Positions 47,573-56,403 of a DNA stretch of 64,000 bases are shown here, in pieces. Numbering within the stretch: the stretch's first letter is position 1; each line of letters begins with the position of its first letter. The position numbers and the translations under genes were made by a program. The notes below the pieces were generated by a model that was given only the letters and a program-made list of their open reading frames with translations, was not told the origin of the DNA and did no database searches. The stretch is from Flavobacterium flabelliforme (lineage in GTDB: Bacteria; Bacteroidota; Bacteroidia; Flavobacteriales; Flavobacteriaceae): NCBI RefSeq assembly GCF_017948675.1, contig NZ_JAGFBU010000005.1:62001-126000 (forward strand). The letters are read 5' to 3'.

Positions 47573-48099
47573 ACTATTTTATTATTTTTTAATTCATACC
47601 AATTCCAAGGAATTGCATCTTCGATATAGTTTTTAGTGAATTTTAGTCCAATTTTCTGCAAGATTCGATTTGAAGCAATATTATCAACATGTGCCGAAGC
47701 ATGTAATGATTCAATTTTCATAACATCAAATCCGTAATTCAGCCAAGCAAAAGCAGCTTCAGAAGCATATCCTTTACCCCAAGAAGTTTCATTAAATCGA
47801 TATCCTATATCATAGAAATTGATTTTATTATGAACTGTTTCTGTATTATATTTTAATCCTGCCCAACCAATTATTGAATTACTTTCTTTTTCTAGTACTA
47901 CAAATCGTCCAATATTATTTTCTAAATATTGATTGCGTACTTTTTCTATATTTTGATAAATTTCATCGATACTATTTACAGGTTTGTTCCATAAGTATTG
48001 GTGTACTTTTGGGTTACAATCCATTTGGTATAACGCTTCTGCATCGTCTATTTTCATTTCCCTTAGCAAAAGATTTTTAGTTTCTAGTAATAAATCCAT
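47569..48099 (-). CDS. GNAT-family N-acetyltransferase, RimJ/RimL-like
   Basis: A complete GNAT fold of 176 residues: the N-terminal LLLREMKIDDAEALYQMDCNP, the central IGWAGLKY and GYRFNETSWGKGYASEAAFAWLNYGF (acetyl-CoA binding loop), and HVDNIASNRILQKIGLKF. RimJ/RimL relatives acetylate protein N-termini, but many act on small molecules. The 4-bp overlap with the binding-protein gene implies joint expression. Confidence 0.85.
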   Translation of the reverse strand: MDLLLETKNLLLREMKIDDAEALYQMDCNPKVHQYLWNKPVNSIDEIYQNIEKVRNQYLENNIGRFVVLEKESNSIIGWAGLKYNTETVHNKINFYDIGYRFNETSWGKGYASEAAFAWLNYGFDVMKIESLHASAHVDNIASNRILQKIGLKFTKNYIEDAIPWNWYELKNNKIV

Positions 48100-48127
48100 T
48101 TATTAAAATTGGTTAGAAATTCTGTTT

Positions 48128-48212
48128 AGCCCTGATCGCAACGGCATCCTTTTTTACTCCTGCGAAGGAGTGAAAAAGATACAGTGAAGAGCAGGAAATA
48201 GCTCCGAATAAC
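48128..48212 (-). repeat. Stem-loop intergenic repeat, Flavobacterium type
   Basis: A long imperfect hairpin is centred on ACTCCT-GCGA-AGGAGT, with CTTTTTT opposite GAAAAAG. Read on the minus strand, it begins GAGCTATTTCCTGCTC and ends AAGGATGCCGTTGCGATCAGG. I remember similar sequence as a common dispersed element in Flavobacterium intergenic regions. Its role is unknown. Confidence 0.5.
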
Positions 48213-48225
48213 AAAATTAATTATT

Positions 48226-49095
48226 TTAAGATTGCGCTATTTTGTCTAATGTGTATGCGATTAGTTCATCTACAGCTTTGTATGGATCTTCACTAAAAGT
48301 TCCTGAAGCGCGGTTAGCAATTATAGCATTTAAGGATAATGCATTGTGTCCTAAAAGTGCTGAAAGGCCATAAATAGCAGCCGTTTCCATTTCTAGATTG
48401 GTGATTTGGTTTCCTTCAAACTGGAAATTATCCATTTTAGAATTTAGATTTTCATCTTGAATGTTCAAACGTAAAACACGTCCTTGTGGACCATAAAACC
48501 CACCTGCAGTTGCTGTAATTCCTTTGTGCATTTTGTCACTTTCTATCATTTTTTCGAGCTTCTCAGAACAAGCAATCACGTAAGGTTTTCCTTTTTTAGG
48601 ATCCCAATTAGTGTGTGCTACAAAAGCATCTTCCATTTTAATATTAGAAACGGCATCGATCAAGTAGGAGCGAAGCATGTTGTCTAATCCCAATCCGAAT
48701 TTTGACATTACAAAACTATCCACAGGAATATCCGCTTGCAAAGAACCTGAAGTTCCCACTCTAATGATATTTAGTGTTGTTAATTTTTCTTTTGGCATTT
48801 TTGTTTTTAAATCGATATTTACCAGTGCATCTAATTCATTGATTACAATATCAATATTGTCTGGACCAATTCCGGTTGATAATACGGTTATTCTTTTGCC
48901 TTTGAAGATTCCCGTTTGGGTTTTAAATTCTCTTTTTTGAGTAGAAAATTCTATACTATCAAAAAACTGTGTTATTTTTTCGACACGATTTTGATCTCCA
49001 ACGAAGATGATATCGTGTGCAATGTTTTCGGGTTTTAAATTCAAATGGTAAACACTACCGTCTGGATTTAATATTAATTCTGATGATTTTATCAT
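48226..49095 (-). CDS. Nucleoside phosphorylase (uridine phosphorylase-like)
   Basis: The protein matches the PNP/UDP phosphorylase family. DIIFVGDQNRVEKI is the phosphate-binding start (about residues 29-42), TVLSTGIGPDNIDIVINEL and IRVGTSGSLQADIPVDSFV follow, and QITNLEMETAAIYGLSALLGH (about 230-250) holds the Met-Glu residues that bind the ribose. The expected reaction is phosphate-dependent cleavage of a nucleoside in salvage. The exact base is not certain. It is a single gene. Confidence 0.85.
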   Translation of the reverse strand: MIKSSELILNPDGSVYHLNLKPENIAHDIIFVGDQNRVEKITQFFDSIEFSTQKREFKTQTGIFKGKRITVLSTGIGPDNIDIVINELDALVNIDLKTKMPKEKLTTLNIIRVGTSGSLQADIPVDSFVMSKFGLGLDNMLRSYLIDAVSNIKMEDAFVAHTNWDPKKGKPYVIACSEKLEKMIESDKMHKGITATAGGFYGPQGRVLRLNIQDENLNSKMDNFQFEGNQITNLEMETAAIYGLSALLGHNALSLNAIIANRASGTFSEDPYKAVDELIAYTLDKIAQS

Positions 49096-49212
49096 TGTAT
49101 ATTTTTATTTGTCACAAAGACGCGAACGCGCAAAGTGAACGTTAAATTTAATAATAGGAACTTATTTGAACGCTTTAAAATGAATACCTAAAACTGATCA
49201 CGAAACATTTTT

Positions 49213-49542
49213 TTAACCACCAACCCGTTTTACTTTAAAGCCTTTATCTTTTAAAATGGTCATGATTTTATCCCGATAATCGCCTTGAATGATTATAGAA
49301 TCGTCTTTGAAGGTGCCGCCAACACTAAGTTTAGTTTTAATTTCTTTAGCTAGAATTTTAAAATCCTCGTCTGTTCCTTCGTAACCTTCTATTATTGTTG
49401 TTGCTTTTCCCTTTCTCTTTTCAAATTTGCAAATCATAGGTTCTTTTTGAACGTATAATTCATGAGGAACTTCTTCAATCACTTCTTCTGGACCTGGTTC
49501 GTGATTTGGAAAAAGGTTTTTTAATTGGTCTTGTAAGTCCAT
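49213..49542 (-). CDS. SUI1/eIF1-like translation factor YciH
   Basis: A 109-residue protein of the SUI1 family: CKFEKRKGKATTIIEGYEG, then ILAKEIKTKLSVGGTFKDDSIIIQGDYRDKI (the LGxGG-like central motif appears as SVGG). The bacterial homologue YciH affects start-site choice and translation under stress. The N-terminal 30 residues are acidic and probably flexible. Position next to nucleoside phosphorylase gives no extra clue. Confidence 0.88.
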   Translation of the reverse strand: MDLQDQLKNLFPNHEPGPEEVIEEVPHELYVQKEPMICKFEKRKGKATTIIEGYEGTDEDFKILAKEIKTKLSVGGTFKDDSIIIQGDYRDKIMTILKDKGFKVKRVGG

Positions 49543-49568
49543 TTTTTTTAATTAAAAATTTAAAAAAT

Positions 49569-49632
49569 AAATTCCAAATTCCAATATTTTTGACTTTATA
49601 TTTAGTCTCTTTTTTCTTGGAATTTGGAATTT
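49569..49632. repeat. 16-bp perfect inverted repeat with long loop
   Basis: AAATTCCAAATTCCAA at 49569-49584 is exactly complementary to 49617-49632, with a 32-base loop. It lies between two minus-strand genes. Together with a CCCGCAAAACGGG hairpin (minus strand) at 49646-49658 it may stop transcription from the oxygenase gene. Confidence 0.7.
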
Positions 49633-49669
49633 TTGTATAATTATTCCCGTTTTGCGGGTTTGGGGGATT

Positions 49670-50620
49670 TTATTTTTTAATCAACCCTAAATCTACTAAA
49701 CGTTCATATAAGTAAGCGCCTGCAGTAATGTCTTCAAATTTCTTTGGGTTTTCTTCATCAATACAATTTTCCAAACAATCCAATTTCATATCACTTACGG
49801 GGTGCATAAAAAACGGGATAGAATAGCGAGAAGTTCCCCATAATTCTCTTGGCGGGTTGACCACTTGATGAATGGTAGATTTTAATTTGTTGTTCGTATG
49901 ACGAGACAACATATCACCCACATTAATCACCAATTCATCCGGTTCTGCAATTGCGTCAATCCATTCGCCTTCATGCGTTTGTACTTGCAAACCTTTTCCT
50001 TGAGCACCCATTAATAATGTTATCAAGTTGATATCTCCATGAGCTGCTGCGCGAATGGCATTTGCAGGCTCTGATGTGATAGGCGGATAGTGAATTGGTC
50101 TTAGAATTGAATTTCCATCTTTGGCAAAATTGTCAAAATAGAATTCATCTAAGCCTAAATGCAATGCCAAAGCTCTTAATACATAAACACCTGTTTTTTC
50201 AAGCATTTGGTAGGCTTCTTTTCCTACTACATTAAAACGAGTTAATTCTTTCACTTCAACATTTTCTGGATATTCTGAAGCATATTTAGAATCCTCAGAT
50301 ACATATTGTCCAAAATGCCAAAACTCTTTTAAATCACCTTCTTTTCGGCCTTTAGCATGTTCAGTCCCAAAGGAAACATACCCTCTTTGGCCTCCAATTC
50401 CAGGAATTTCATAACTGTGCTTTGTTTCTAATGGTAAAGAGAAAAAATTCCTAATTTCACCATACAATTCATCAACCAGTTGGTCGTTTAAAAAATGCCC
50501 TTTGAGTGCTACGAATCCAATGTCTTCAAAAGCACTTCCGATTTCATTTACAAATTTTTGTTTACGTTTCGGTTCATCCGAAAGGAAATCACGCAAGTCA
50601 ACACTAGGAATGTTTTGCAT
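49670..50620 (-). CDS. 2-oxoglutarate/Fe(II)-type oxygenase, isopenicillin N synthase-like
   Basis: A 316-residue oxygenase with the N-terminal DIOX_N block (IPSVDLRDFL, about 4-13; GFVALKGH) and the Fe(II)-binding facial triad: His and Asp in AAHGDINLITLL (about 198), and the distal His in LKSTIHQVVNPP (about 257). The cosubstrate Arg-Ser pair is in RYSIPFFMHP. The real substrate is unknown, and antibiotic synthesis should not be assumed. It is transcribed divergently from the E1 gene. Confidence 0.87.
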   Translation of the reverse strand: MQNIPSVDLRDFLSDEPKRKQKFVNEIGSAFEDIGFVALKGHFLNDQLVDELYGEIRNFFSLPLETKHSYEIPGIGGQRGYVSFGTEHAKGRKEGDLKEFWHFGQYVSEDSKYASEYPENVEVKELTRFNVVGKEAYQMLEKTGVYVLRALALHLGLDEFYFDNFAKDGNSILRPIHYPPITSEPANAIRAAAHGDINLITLLMGAQGKGLQVQTHEGEWIDAIAEPDELVINVGDMLSRHTNNKLKSTIHQVVNPPRELWGTSRYSIPFFMHPVSDMKLDCLENCIDEENPKKFEDITAGAYLYERLVDLGLIKK

Positions 50621-50664
50621 ATTTATTTTATTTAATAAATTACAAGAGCTAAATCTTGTAACTA

Positions 50665-50672
50665 CAAAGATA
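50665..50672 (-). promoter_or_regulatory. Bacteroidota -7 box of the oxygenase gene
   Basis: On the minus strand the sequence is TATCTTTG, a perfect TAnnTTTG, 45 bp before the oxygenase start codon. It is matched by an identical box for the divergent gene. Confidence 0.55.
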
Positions 50673-50756
50673 AAGAATAATTTTAATTCCTAATTTTAAA
50701 ACGTATTATTAAAATAAAAATTTATAACAAATTATATCAAAACTGTTATATTTTTT

Positions 50757-50764
50757 TATCTTTG
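50757..50764 (+). promoter_or_regulatory. Bacteroidota -7 box of the E1 gene
   Basis: TATCTTTG, a perfect TAnnTTTG, lies 25 bp before ATG 50789. Transcription should start near 50771, so the in-frame TTG at 50762 cannot be the translation start. Confidence 0.55.
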
Positions 50765-50788
50765 AGCCATACCAAAAAAAGCGAAAAA

Positions 50789-52765
50789 ATGACCTTTGAT
50801 AAAAAAAATCTTACTGATAACCAATTATTAGATTTATATAAAAGACTACTAAAGCCAAGGCTTATAGAAGAAAAAATGTTGATTTTAATCCGTCAAGGAA
50901 AAGTGTCTAAATGGTTTTCGGGAATTGGTCAAGAAGCAATTTCTGTAGGTGTAACAGCCGTTTTAGACAACGATGAATATATTTTGCCAATGCACAGGAA
51001 TTTAGGTGTATTTACCGGAAGAGATATTCCTTTATACCGACTTTTTTCGCAATGGCAAGGAAAAGCAAATGGATTTACCAAAGGTCGCGATCGTAGTTTT
51101 CACTTTGGCACCCAACAATATAAGATTATTGGTATGATTTCGCATTTAGGACCTCAATTAGGAGTTGCTGACGGAATTGCATTGGCTAATAAATTAAAGA
51201 AAAATGGCAAAATAACGGCCGTTTTTACTGGTGAAGGAGCAACAAGTGAAGGAGATTTTCATGAAGCTTTAAATATTGCTTCGGTTTGGGAATTACCAGT
51301 AATGTTCGTTATAGAAAATAATGGTTACGGATTATCGACACCAACCAATGAGCAATACCGTTGTGAAAATTTGGCTGACAAAGGAATTGGTTACGGAATG
51401 GAAAGTCACATTGTTGATGGTAATAATATTTTGGAAGTATTTAATTTATTATCCGAATTAAAAGCTTCTATGATCGAAAGACCTCGTCCGGTTTTGTTAG
51501 AGTTTAAAACTTTTAGAATGCGTGGTCATGAAGAGGCGAGTGGTACTAAATATGTTCCTCAAGAATTAATGGATTTATGGGCGATTAAAGATCCTGTAGA
51601 TAATTACAGAAAATTTTTAGTAGAAAATGGTATTCTTTCAGAAGAATTTGATTCCGCTTTAAAAACTGAAATTAAAAAAGAAATTGACGAAGCTTTAGCA
51701 ATTGCTAATGCCGAACCAGAGATTGAAGCTACTTATAGTGGAGAATTAGATGATGTCTATAAACCTTATCAACATGAGGCATTTGAGCCTTCAGAAGAGA
51801 AAGAAAATATCCGCTTTATAGATGCTATATCTGCTAGTTTGCGTGAATCTATGGAACGTCATCCAGAATCCGTAATTATGGGTCAAGATATAGCTGATTA
51901 CGGTGGCGCCTTTAAAATTACAGATGGTTTTATGGCACAATTTGGCAAGGAAAGAGTGCGTAATACCCCAATTTGCGAAAGTGCAATTGTCTCTGCCGGA
52001 ATGGGATTATCTATTAATGGATACAAAGCAATTGTAGAAATGCAGTTTGCTGATTTTGTTTCAACGGGTTTTAATCCAATCGTAAATTTATTAGCAAAAT
52101 CACATTACCGTTGGTTAGAGAAAGCAGATGTTGTAGTTCGTATGCCTTGCGGAGGCGGAACTCAAGCAGGACCTTTTCATTCCCAAACCAATGAAGCTTG
52201 GTTTACAAAAACGCCTGGTCTAAAAGTAGTATATCCTGCATTTCCTTATGATGCGAAAGGATTATTGAATACCTCTATTAACGATCCTAATCCTATATTG
52301 TTTTTTGAACACAAACAATTATACAGAAGCATACACCAAGAGGTACCAAAAGAGTATTATACCATTCCTCTAGGAAAAGCTGCTTTGTTGAAAGAAGGAA
52401 ATGAAGTAACTATTATTTCGTTTGGTGCTGCAGTGCATTGGGCATTGGATACTTTATCTAAAAACACAACTATTTCTGCTGATTTGCTAGATTTAAGAAC
52501 GTTGCAACCCATAGACACCGAAGCAATTTACGCATCAGTAAAAAAGACAGGAAGAGTAATCATTTATCAGGAAGACAGTATGTTTGGAGGATTAGCTAGT
52601 GATATATCAGCTTTGATAATGGAAAACTGCTTCAAATATTTGGACGCTCCTGTAAAACGTGTGGCAAGTTTAGATAGTCCGATCCCTTTTACAAAGGCAT
52701 TAGAAGATCAATATTTACCAAAAGGAAGATTTGAAAAAGAATTGATGGAATTATTAGCTTATTAA
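50789..52765 (+). CDS. 2-oxoacid dehydrogenase E1 component, fused alpha and beta subunits
   Basis: The first ~330 residues are the E1 alpha part, with the thiamine diphosphate motif TGEGATSEGDFHEALN...VIENNGYGLSTP and MRGHEEASGT. Residues ~345-658 are the E1 beta part: IMGQDIADYGGAFKIT, PICESAIVSAGMGLSINGYKAIVEMQFADF, MPCGGGTQAGPFHSQTNEAWF. The enzyme decarboxylates a branched-chain or related 2-oxoacid and passes the acyl group to lipoyl-E2. The fused form is common in Bacteroidota. The first base pair of the diphosphate motif reads GEG instead of GDG. The start at 50789 fits the promoter. No E2 or E3 gene is adjacent. Confidence 0.9.
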   Translation: MTFDKKNLTDNQLLDLYKRLLKPRLIEEKMLILIRQGKVSKWFSGIGQEAISVGVTAVLDNDEYILPMHRNLGVFTGRDIPLYRLFSQWQGKANGFTKGRDRSFHFGTQQYKIIGMISHLGPQLGVADGIALANKLKKNGKITAVFTGEGATSEGDFHEALNIASVWELPVMFVIENNGYGLSTPTNEQYRCENLADKGIGYGMESHIVDGNNILEVFNLLSELKASMIERPRPVLLEFKTFRMRGHEEASGTKYVPQELMDLWAIKDPVDNYRKFLVENGILSEEFDSALKTEIKKEIDEALAIANAEPEIEATYSGELDDVYKPYQHEAFEPSEEKENIRFIDAISASLRESMERHPESVIMGQDIADYGGAFKITDGFMAQFGKERVRNTPICESAIVSAGMGLSINGYKAIVEMQFADFVSTGFNPIVNLLAKSHYRWLEKADVVVRMPCGGGTQAGPFHSQTNEAWFTKTPGLKVVYPAFPYDAKGLLNTSINDPNPILFFEHKQLYRSIHQEVPKEYYTIPLGKAALLKEGNEVTIISFGAAVHWALDTLSKNTTISADLLDLRTLQPIDTEAIYASVKKTGRVIIYQEDSMFGGLASDISALIMENCFKYLDAPVKRVASLDSPIPFTKALEDQYLPKGRFEKELMELLAY

Positions 52766-52862
52766 ATAATTGATTTTTAAACAAATTAGTAAAGACATTA
52801 ATATTTTCTAAAGCAGATGCAATAGTTTTAGTGAACTCTTAATATTAAAATAATTAAATAAA

Positions 52863-52898
52863 AAAAGAGCGTAGATTTAATATCATACGCTCTTTTTA
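52863..52898. terminator. Bidirectional terminator after the E1 gene
   Basis: AAAGAGCGTA pairs exactly with TACGCTCTTT around a 12-base loop, with A and T runs outside. It separates the E1 gene from a convergent small gene. Confidence 0.8.
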
Positions 52899-52932
52899 TA
52901 ATTATAATTGATTTATTTTTAGTTTTTTAATT

Positions 52933-53049
52933 CTAAAAATACCCCAAGATCCAGTAAATAATTATAAATAATATAATTGTTCCAAAGCATCCACCACCAA
53001 GTTTTTTGGCACCGTAACCAGCTAATATCGTTTTAAAAAATCCGTTCAT
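52933..53049 (-). CDS. Small Gly-rich membrane protein of 38 residues
   Basis: The frame starts at ATG (53049-53047) with MNGFFKTILAGYGAKKLGGG and continues with a single hydrophobic segment, CFGTIILFIIIYWILGYF, then stops. A Lys-rich glycine loop before one membrane helix and a nearby terminator make a real small protein plausible. I have the impression that similar small proteins occur in Flavobacteria; function is unknown. Confidence 0.6.
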   Translation of the reverse strand: MNGFFKTILAGYGAKKLGGGCFGTIILFIIIYWILGYF

Positions 53050-53171
53050 AATTTTAAATTTTAGAGTAATTAATAAAGTAATTTATGATTCATATCAGTG
53101 TTATTTTAACGTTTTTATAATTTATAAAAAAAAAATAATTTTTGATTTGATTATAAAAATAGAATAATAAT

Positions 53172-53202
53172 TTGGCAACTTTATGATGATACTTTAATTT
53201 TG
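53172..53202 (+). promoter_or_regulatory. Bacteroidota promoter of a small gene
   Basis: TTG at 53172-53174 and TAATTTTG at 53195-53202, 20 bp apart, match the -33 and -7 boxes. The predicted start of transcription lies a few bases before ATG 53221, so the short leader excludes the in-frame TTG at 53200. Confidence 0.6.
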
Positions 53203-53220
53203 AAACTAAATTTAAAAATT

Positions 53221-53448
53221 ATGAAACCTCTAAAAGAAAAACTACTGATTAAGGATGCAACGATTAATAAAATGCAATTTGATACCGAATGGTTTTACAA
53301 GTTAGATGACATGGCATTTTACTTAAAAGAAGATTTATCTGAGGTTGAATTTGTTTTTTTACCAATGAATATAGAGGGAGAACAAGAATATGTAAAATGT
53401 GCAGCTTTTGACGATATAATTAGAGGACGCAAAGAATTAAAAAAGTAA
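53221..53448 (+). CDS. Small conserved-looking protein, 75 residues, unknown
   Basis: Starts MKPLKEKLLIKDATINKMQF and ends DDIIRGRKELKK. The central WFYKLDDMAFYLKEDLSEVEFVFLP alternates strand-like and helical segments and may be a small DNA- or protein-binding domain; the wording of the segment faintly recalls BRO-N/DinD domains, but not enough to assign. ATG 53221 is chosen because of the promoter just upstream. It converges with the helical-repeat gene. Confidence 0.65.
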   Translation: MKPLKEKLLIKDATINKMQFDTEWFYKLDDMAFYLKEDLSEVEFVFLPMNIEGEQEYVKCAAFDDIIRGRKELKK

Positions 53449-53479
53449 AAAAGCAAAATATTTCCTCAATTACAGCAAA

Positions 53480-55024
53480 TTATCGATTGCTTAATTTTGC
53501 CTTCTCAATTATAATTGCACTTATTTTTCTATTTTCTATTTTGCTTTCCAACCAAGAAATAATATCTAGATATAAAAAAGCCCGTTTCTCATAGGTGTTT
53601 TTTTCTAATTCTATAAAACGCAACCTCATTTTTATAAACTCTTTTTTAATTTCACTCGGGTAAATTGAATTTAGGTTTTTCATAAAACGAATGATTTCCT
53701 TCTGAACCTCCTGCAAATCATTCATCTTTAGTAAAAATTTGTAAGTGTTTTTTAGTTGATTTTCTAAGTAATAATCGTTCCCTAATTCGTAATGAGCAAT
53801 CAGACTTAACAATCTCGAAAAGCACATTAAGTCTTCTCGCATGGACAAGTTTTTATTGTTTATGATTTTTTCTAAGTAAAAAATACATTCTGTATATTTT
53901 TCATTTCCAAAATAAATGGAAGCAAATTTATAATAGAAGAGCATTTCGTGATGTTCATCAAGATGATCGGAATGTATTTTTAATTTATTTAGTATTTCAG
54001 GAATTAAGTATTCACTTGCAGCAAATGTTCCTTCAAGAATATGATAATTTAATTTATTATTATATACATATAAAAAGGATAATGAAGCAATATTATCATT
54101 CACAGGAAAACGTGTATCCTTTATGGTAGCTTCTAACTGTAATAAATATTTCTTGAATTTGGATTTGTATTTTAGCATGAATAAAGACTCCAACAAATAG
54201 TGATTTCCTTTTAAGAAAAAGACTGGATTTAGATAAATCATATTTGAATTATCATAGAAAAGAGTTACCCATTTGTAGGCATATTTATAACTTCCTAAAA
54301 AGTCTTGTACTAAAAAACTACGCCAAAGATTAGCATTGTAAAACCAATATTTCTCTCTAAAACTAAATTTACTTACATCAAGTTTTGCTATATGTTTATT
54401 AAAATAGTCATCAATATATTTAAATTCAGCATCACTTTTTACATAACCTGTTTTTAGCATGATTCCGTACAACTGCAGCGACAAATTTGATAGTTTACTT
54501 GAAATTGTATTGCGATAATTCAGTTCTTTAGCTTGAATGACCAATTCATCAGCGCGTCCTTGAATACTTCGGGTGATGTATTGTGATTCAATCAGTTTTT
54601 CAAATTCTACAATTTCATATGCCATTAGCTTTTCGTCATTTTCTAAGGCAAGAATTTTTGTTTTATCAAGAATTTTTAAACTTTGCTTGTACAATCCTTT
54701 ATTATATAAAATAGTAGCAAAGTCAATTTGCTCTCGCAACTGATACCGCATGTTTTGACTAGGAATATTAAGTCTAATACTAACTAAAATTTGTTTGTAT
54801 AAATAGGATTTGAGATTTGATAACTGCACTTTTTTTATAATCCCACTTTTTAAAATAAGTTTTTCTTCATATGCTTCAGATTTGTCTAAAATGTTGAATA
54901 ATTCAATAAATTTTGTGTTCGAACTAGTCTCTAATCTACTTGCAAAAATCTTGAATTGTCTTTTCTCAGATTTAGAAAGGGATTTTATTAAAACAAATAA
55001 GAAATCTTTTTGATGGTTAGCCAT
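53480..55024 (-). CDS. Helical-repeat (TPR-like) protein, unknown function
   Basis: A 514-residue, Leu- and Tyr-rich, almost entirely helical protein. It starts with FVLIKSLSKSEKRQFKIFASR, a motif I remember from a Bacteroidota-specific family of hypothetical proteins. Repeating YNKGLYKQSLKILDKTK, YFGNEKYTECIFYLEKII and similar helix pairs resemble TPR units (about 105-450). There is no signal peptide or enzymatic motif, so a cytoplasmic scaffold is most likely. It diverges from leuA. Confidence 0.7.
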   Translation of the reverse strand: MANHQKDFLFVLIKSLSKSEKRQFKIFASRLETSSNTKFIELFNILDKSEAYEEKLILKSGIIKKVQLSNLKSYLYKQILVSIRLNIPSQNMRYQLREQIDFATILYNKGLYKQSLKILDKTKILALENDEKLMAYEIVEFEKLIESQYITRSIQGRADELVIQAKELNYRNTISSKLSNLSLQLYGIMLKTGYVKSDAEFKYIDDYFNKHIAKLDVSKFSFREKYWFYNANLWRSFLVQDFLGSYKYAYKWVTLFYDNSNMIYLNPVFFLKGNHYLLESLFMLKYKSKFKKYLLQLEATIKDTRFPVNDNIASLSFLYVYNNKLNYHILEGTFAASEYLIPEILNKLKIHSDHLDEHHEMLFYYKFASIYFGNEKYTECIFYLEKIINNKNLSMREDLMCFSRLLSLIAHYELGNDYYLENQLKNTYKFLLKMNDLQEVQKEIIRFMKNLNSIYPSEIKKEFIKMRLRFIELEKNTYEKRAFLYLDIISWLESKIENRKISAIIIEKAKLSNR

Positions 55025-55136
55025 TGTAAAATAAAGAAGATTAATACTTTGTAAATCAATAAGTTAAAACTTAATTAATTCCTTTATGAATAGTATATTT
55101 GGTTAAAATGTGTTTTATAATTAAAGTATTCAAATA

Positions 55137-55144
55137 TAACTTTG
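55137..55144 (+). promoter_or_regulatory. Bacteroidota -7 box of leuA
   Basis: TAACTTTG, a perfect TAnnTTTG, lies 36 bp before the leuA start codon. No leader peptide rich in Leu codons follows it. Confidence 0.5.
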
Positions 55145-55179
55145 TTAATGAAATGTGAAATTACATTAAATAAACGGAT

Positions 55180-56355
55180 ATGAATAGAGAGAAAGTTCAA
55201 ATTTTTGACACCACTTTAAGAGACGGAGAACAAGTCCCAGGATGTAAGCTAGATACCAATCAAAAACTACTTATAGCCAATCGACTCGACGAAATGGGTG
55301 TTGACATTATTGAAGCTGGATTTCCTGTCTCTAGTCCCGGTGATTTTTTATCTGTTAAAGAAATCAGCAAAATTGTAAAAAACGCAACGGTTTGTGGGCT
55401 AACTAGAGCCGTTAAAAATGATATTGATGTAGCAGCAGAAGCATTGAAATTTGCCAAAAAACCACGAATTCATACCGGAATTGGAACATCTGATTCACAT
55501 ATAATTCATAAACTACAAACGACAAGAGCGGATATTATTGACAGAGTAAAGTTTGCCGTTTCACATGCTAAATCTTATGTAGAAGATGTAGAATTCTATG
55601 CTGAAGATGCCGGAAGAACAGCCAATGATTTCTTAGCTCGAGTTTGCGAAGAAGCAATAAAATCGGGCGCTACCGTTTTAAATATACCAGATACAACGGG
55701 ATATTGTTTGCCAGAAGAATATGGTGCAAAAATAAAATATTTAAGAGAAAATGTAAAGGGAATAGAGAATGTCATTCTTTCCTGTCATTGCCATAATGAT
55801 TTAGGTATGGCAACGGCAAATTCAATTGCAGGAGCTGTAAATGGAGCCAGGCAAATTGAATGTACAATAAACGGAATTGGAGAAAGAGCCGGAAATACTG
55901 CACTTGAAGAGGTCGTTATGATTTTTAAACAACATCCTTATTTGAATTTATATACTGATATCGATTCAAAACAACTGAATGAAATGAGCCGTTTAGTTTC
56001 TGATAGCATGGGAATGATAGTACAACCTAACAAAGCAATAGTTGGTGCTAATGCATTTGCCCATAGTTCTGGTATTCATCAAGATGGCGTAATAAAAAAT
56101 AGGTCTACTTATGAAATTATGGATCCATTGGATGTTGGAGTCAACGAATCTTCAATAGTGCTAACTGCTAGAAGTGGAAGAGCTGCATTAGCGTATAGAG
56201 CAAAAAAAGTGGGTTATGAACTTTCAAAAGTACAGTTAGATCTTGTTTATTTTGAATTTTTAAGATTTGCTGATATCAAAAAAGAAGTTTTAGATGATGA
56301 TATTCACCAGATTATAGAAGTCTGTAACATACAAAGTGAATTAATCCGTAATTGA
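55180..56355 (+). CDS. leuA: 2-isopropylmalate synthase, short form
   Basis: LeuA joins acetyl-CoA and 2-oxoisovalerate, the first step to leucine. The catalytic TIM barrel is complete: [14 protein letters not shown] (about 8-21), [11 protein letters not shown], and the metal-binding [16 protein letters not shown] (about 201-216), followed by [31 protein letters not shown] lies in the linker region. At 391 residues it lacks the C-terminal LeuA-dimer domain that gives feedback inhibition by leucine in the usual ~510-residue enzyme. This short form is common in Bacteroidota. leuB follows 48 bp later. Confidence 0.92.
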   Translation: MNREKVQIFDTTLRDGEQVPGCKLDTNQKLLIANRLDEMGVDIIEAGFPVSSPGDFLSVKEISKIVKNATVCGLTRAVKNDIDVAAEALKFAKKPRIHTGIGTSDSHIIHKLQTTRADIIDRVKFAVSHAKSYVEDVEFYAEDAGRTANDFLARVCEEAIKSGATVLNIPDTTGYCLPEEYGAKIKYLRENVKGIENVILSCHCHNDLGMATANSIAGAVNGARQIECTINGIGERAGNTALEEVVMIFKQHPYLNLYTDIDSKQLNEMSRLVSDSMGMIVQPNKAIVGANAFAHSSGIHQDGVIKNRSTYEIMDPLDVGVNESSIVLTARSGRAALAYRAKKVGYELSKVQLDLVYFEFLRFADIKKEVLDDDIHQIIEVCNIQSELIRN

Positions 56356-56403
56356 TCGTAAACTAATATATAGAAGATAAAATTCCATTAAAAATAAAAT
56401 CAG

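Noticed and set aside
55148-55183. Eleven-codon frame before leuA as a second leader peptide
   Set aside because: It has no run of Leu, Ile or Val codons and no terminator follows; it simply overlaps the leuA start.
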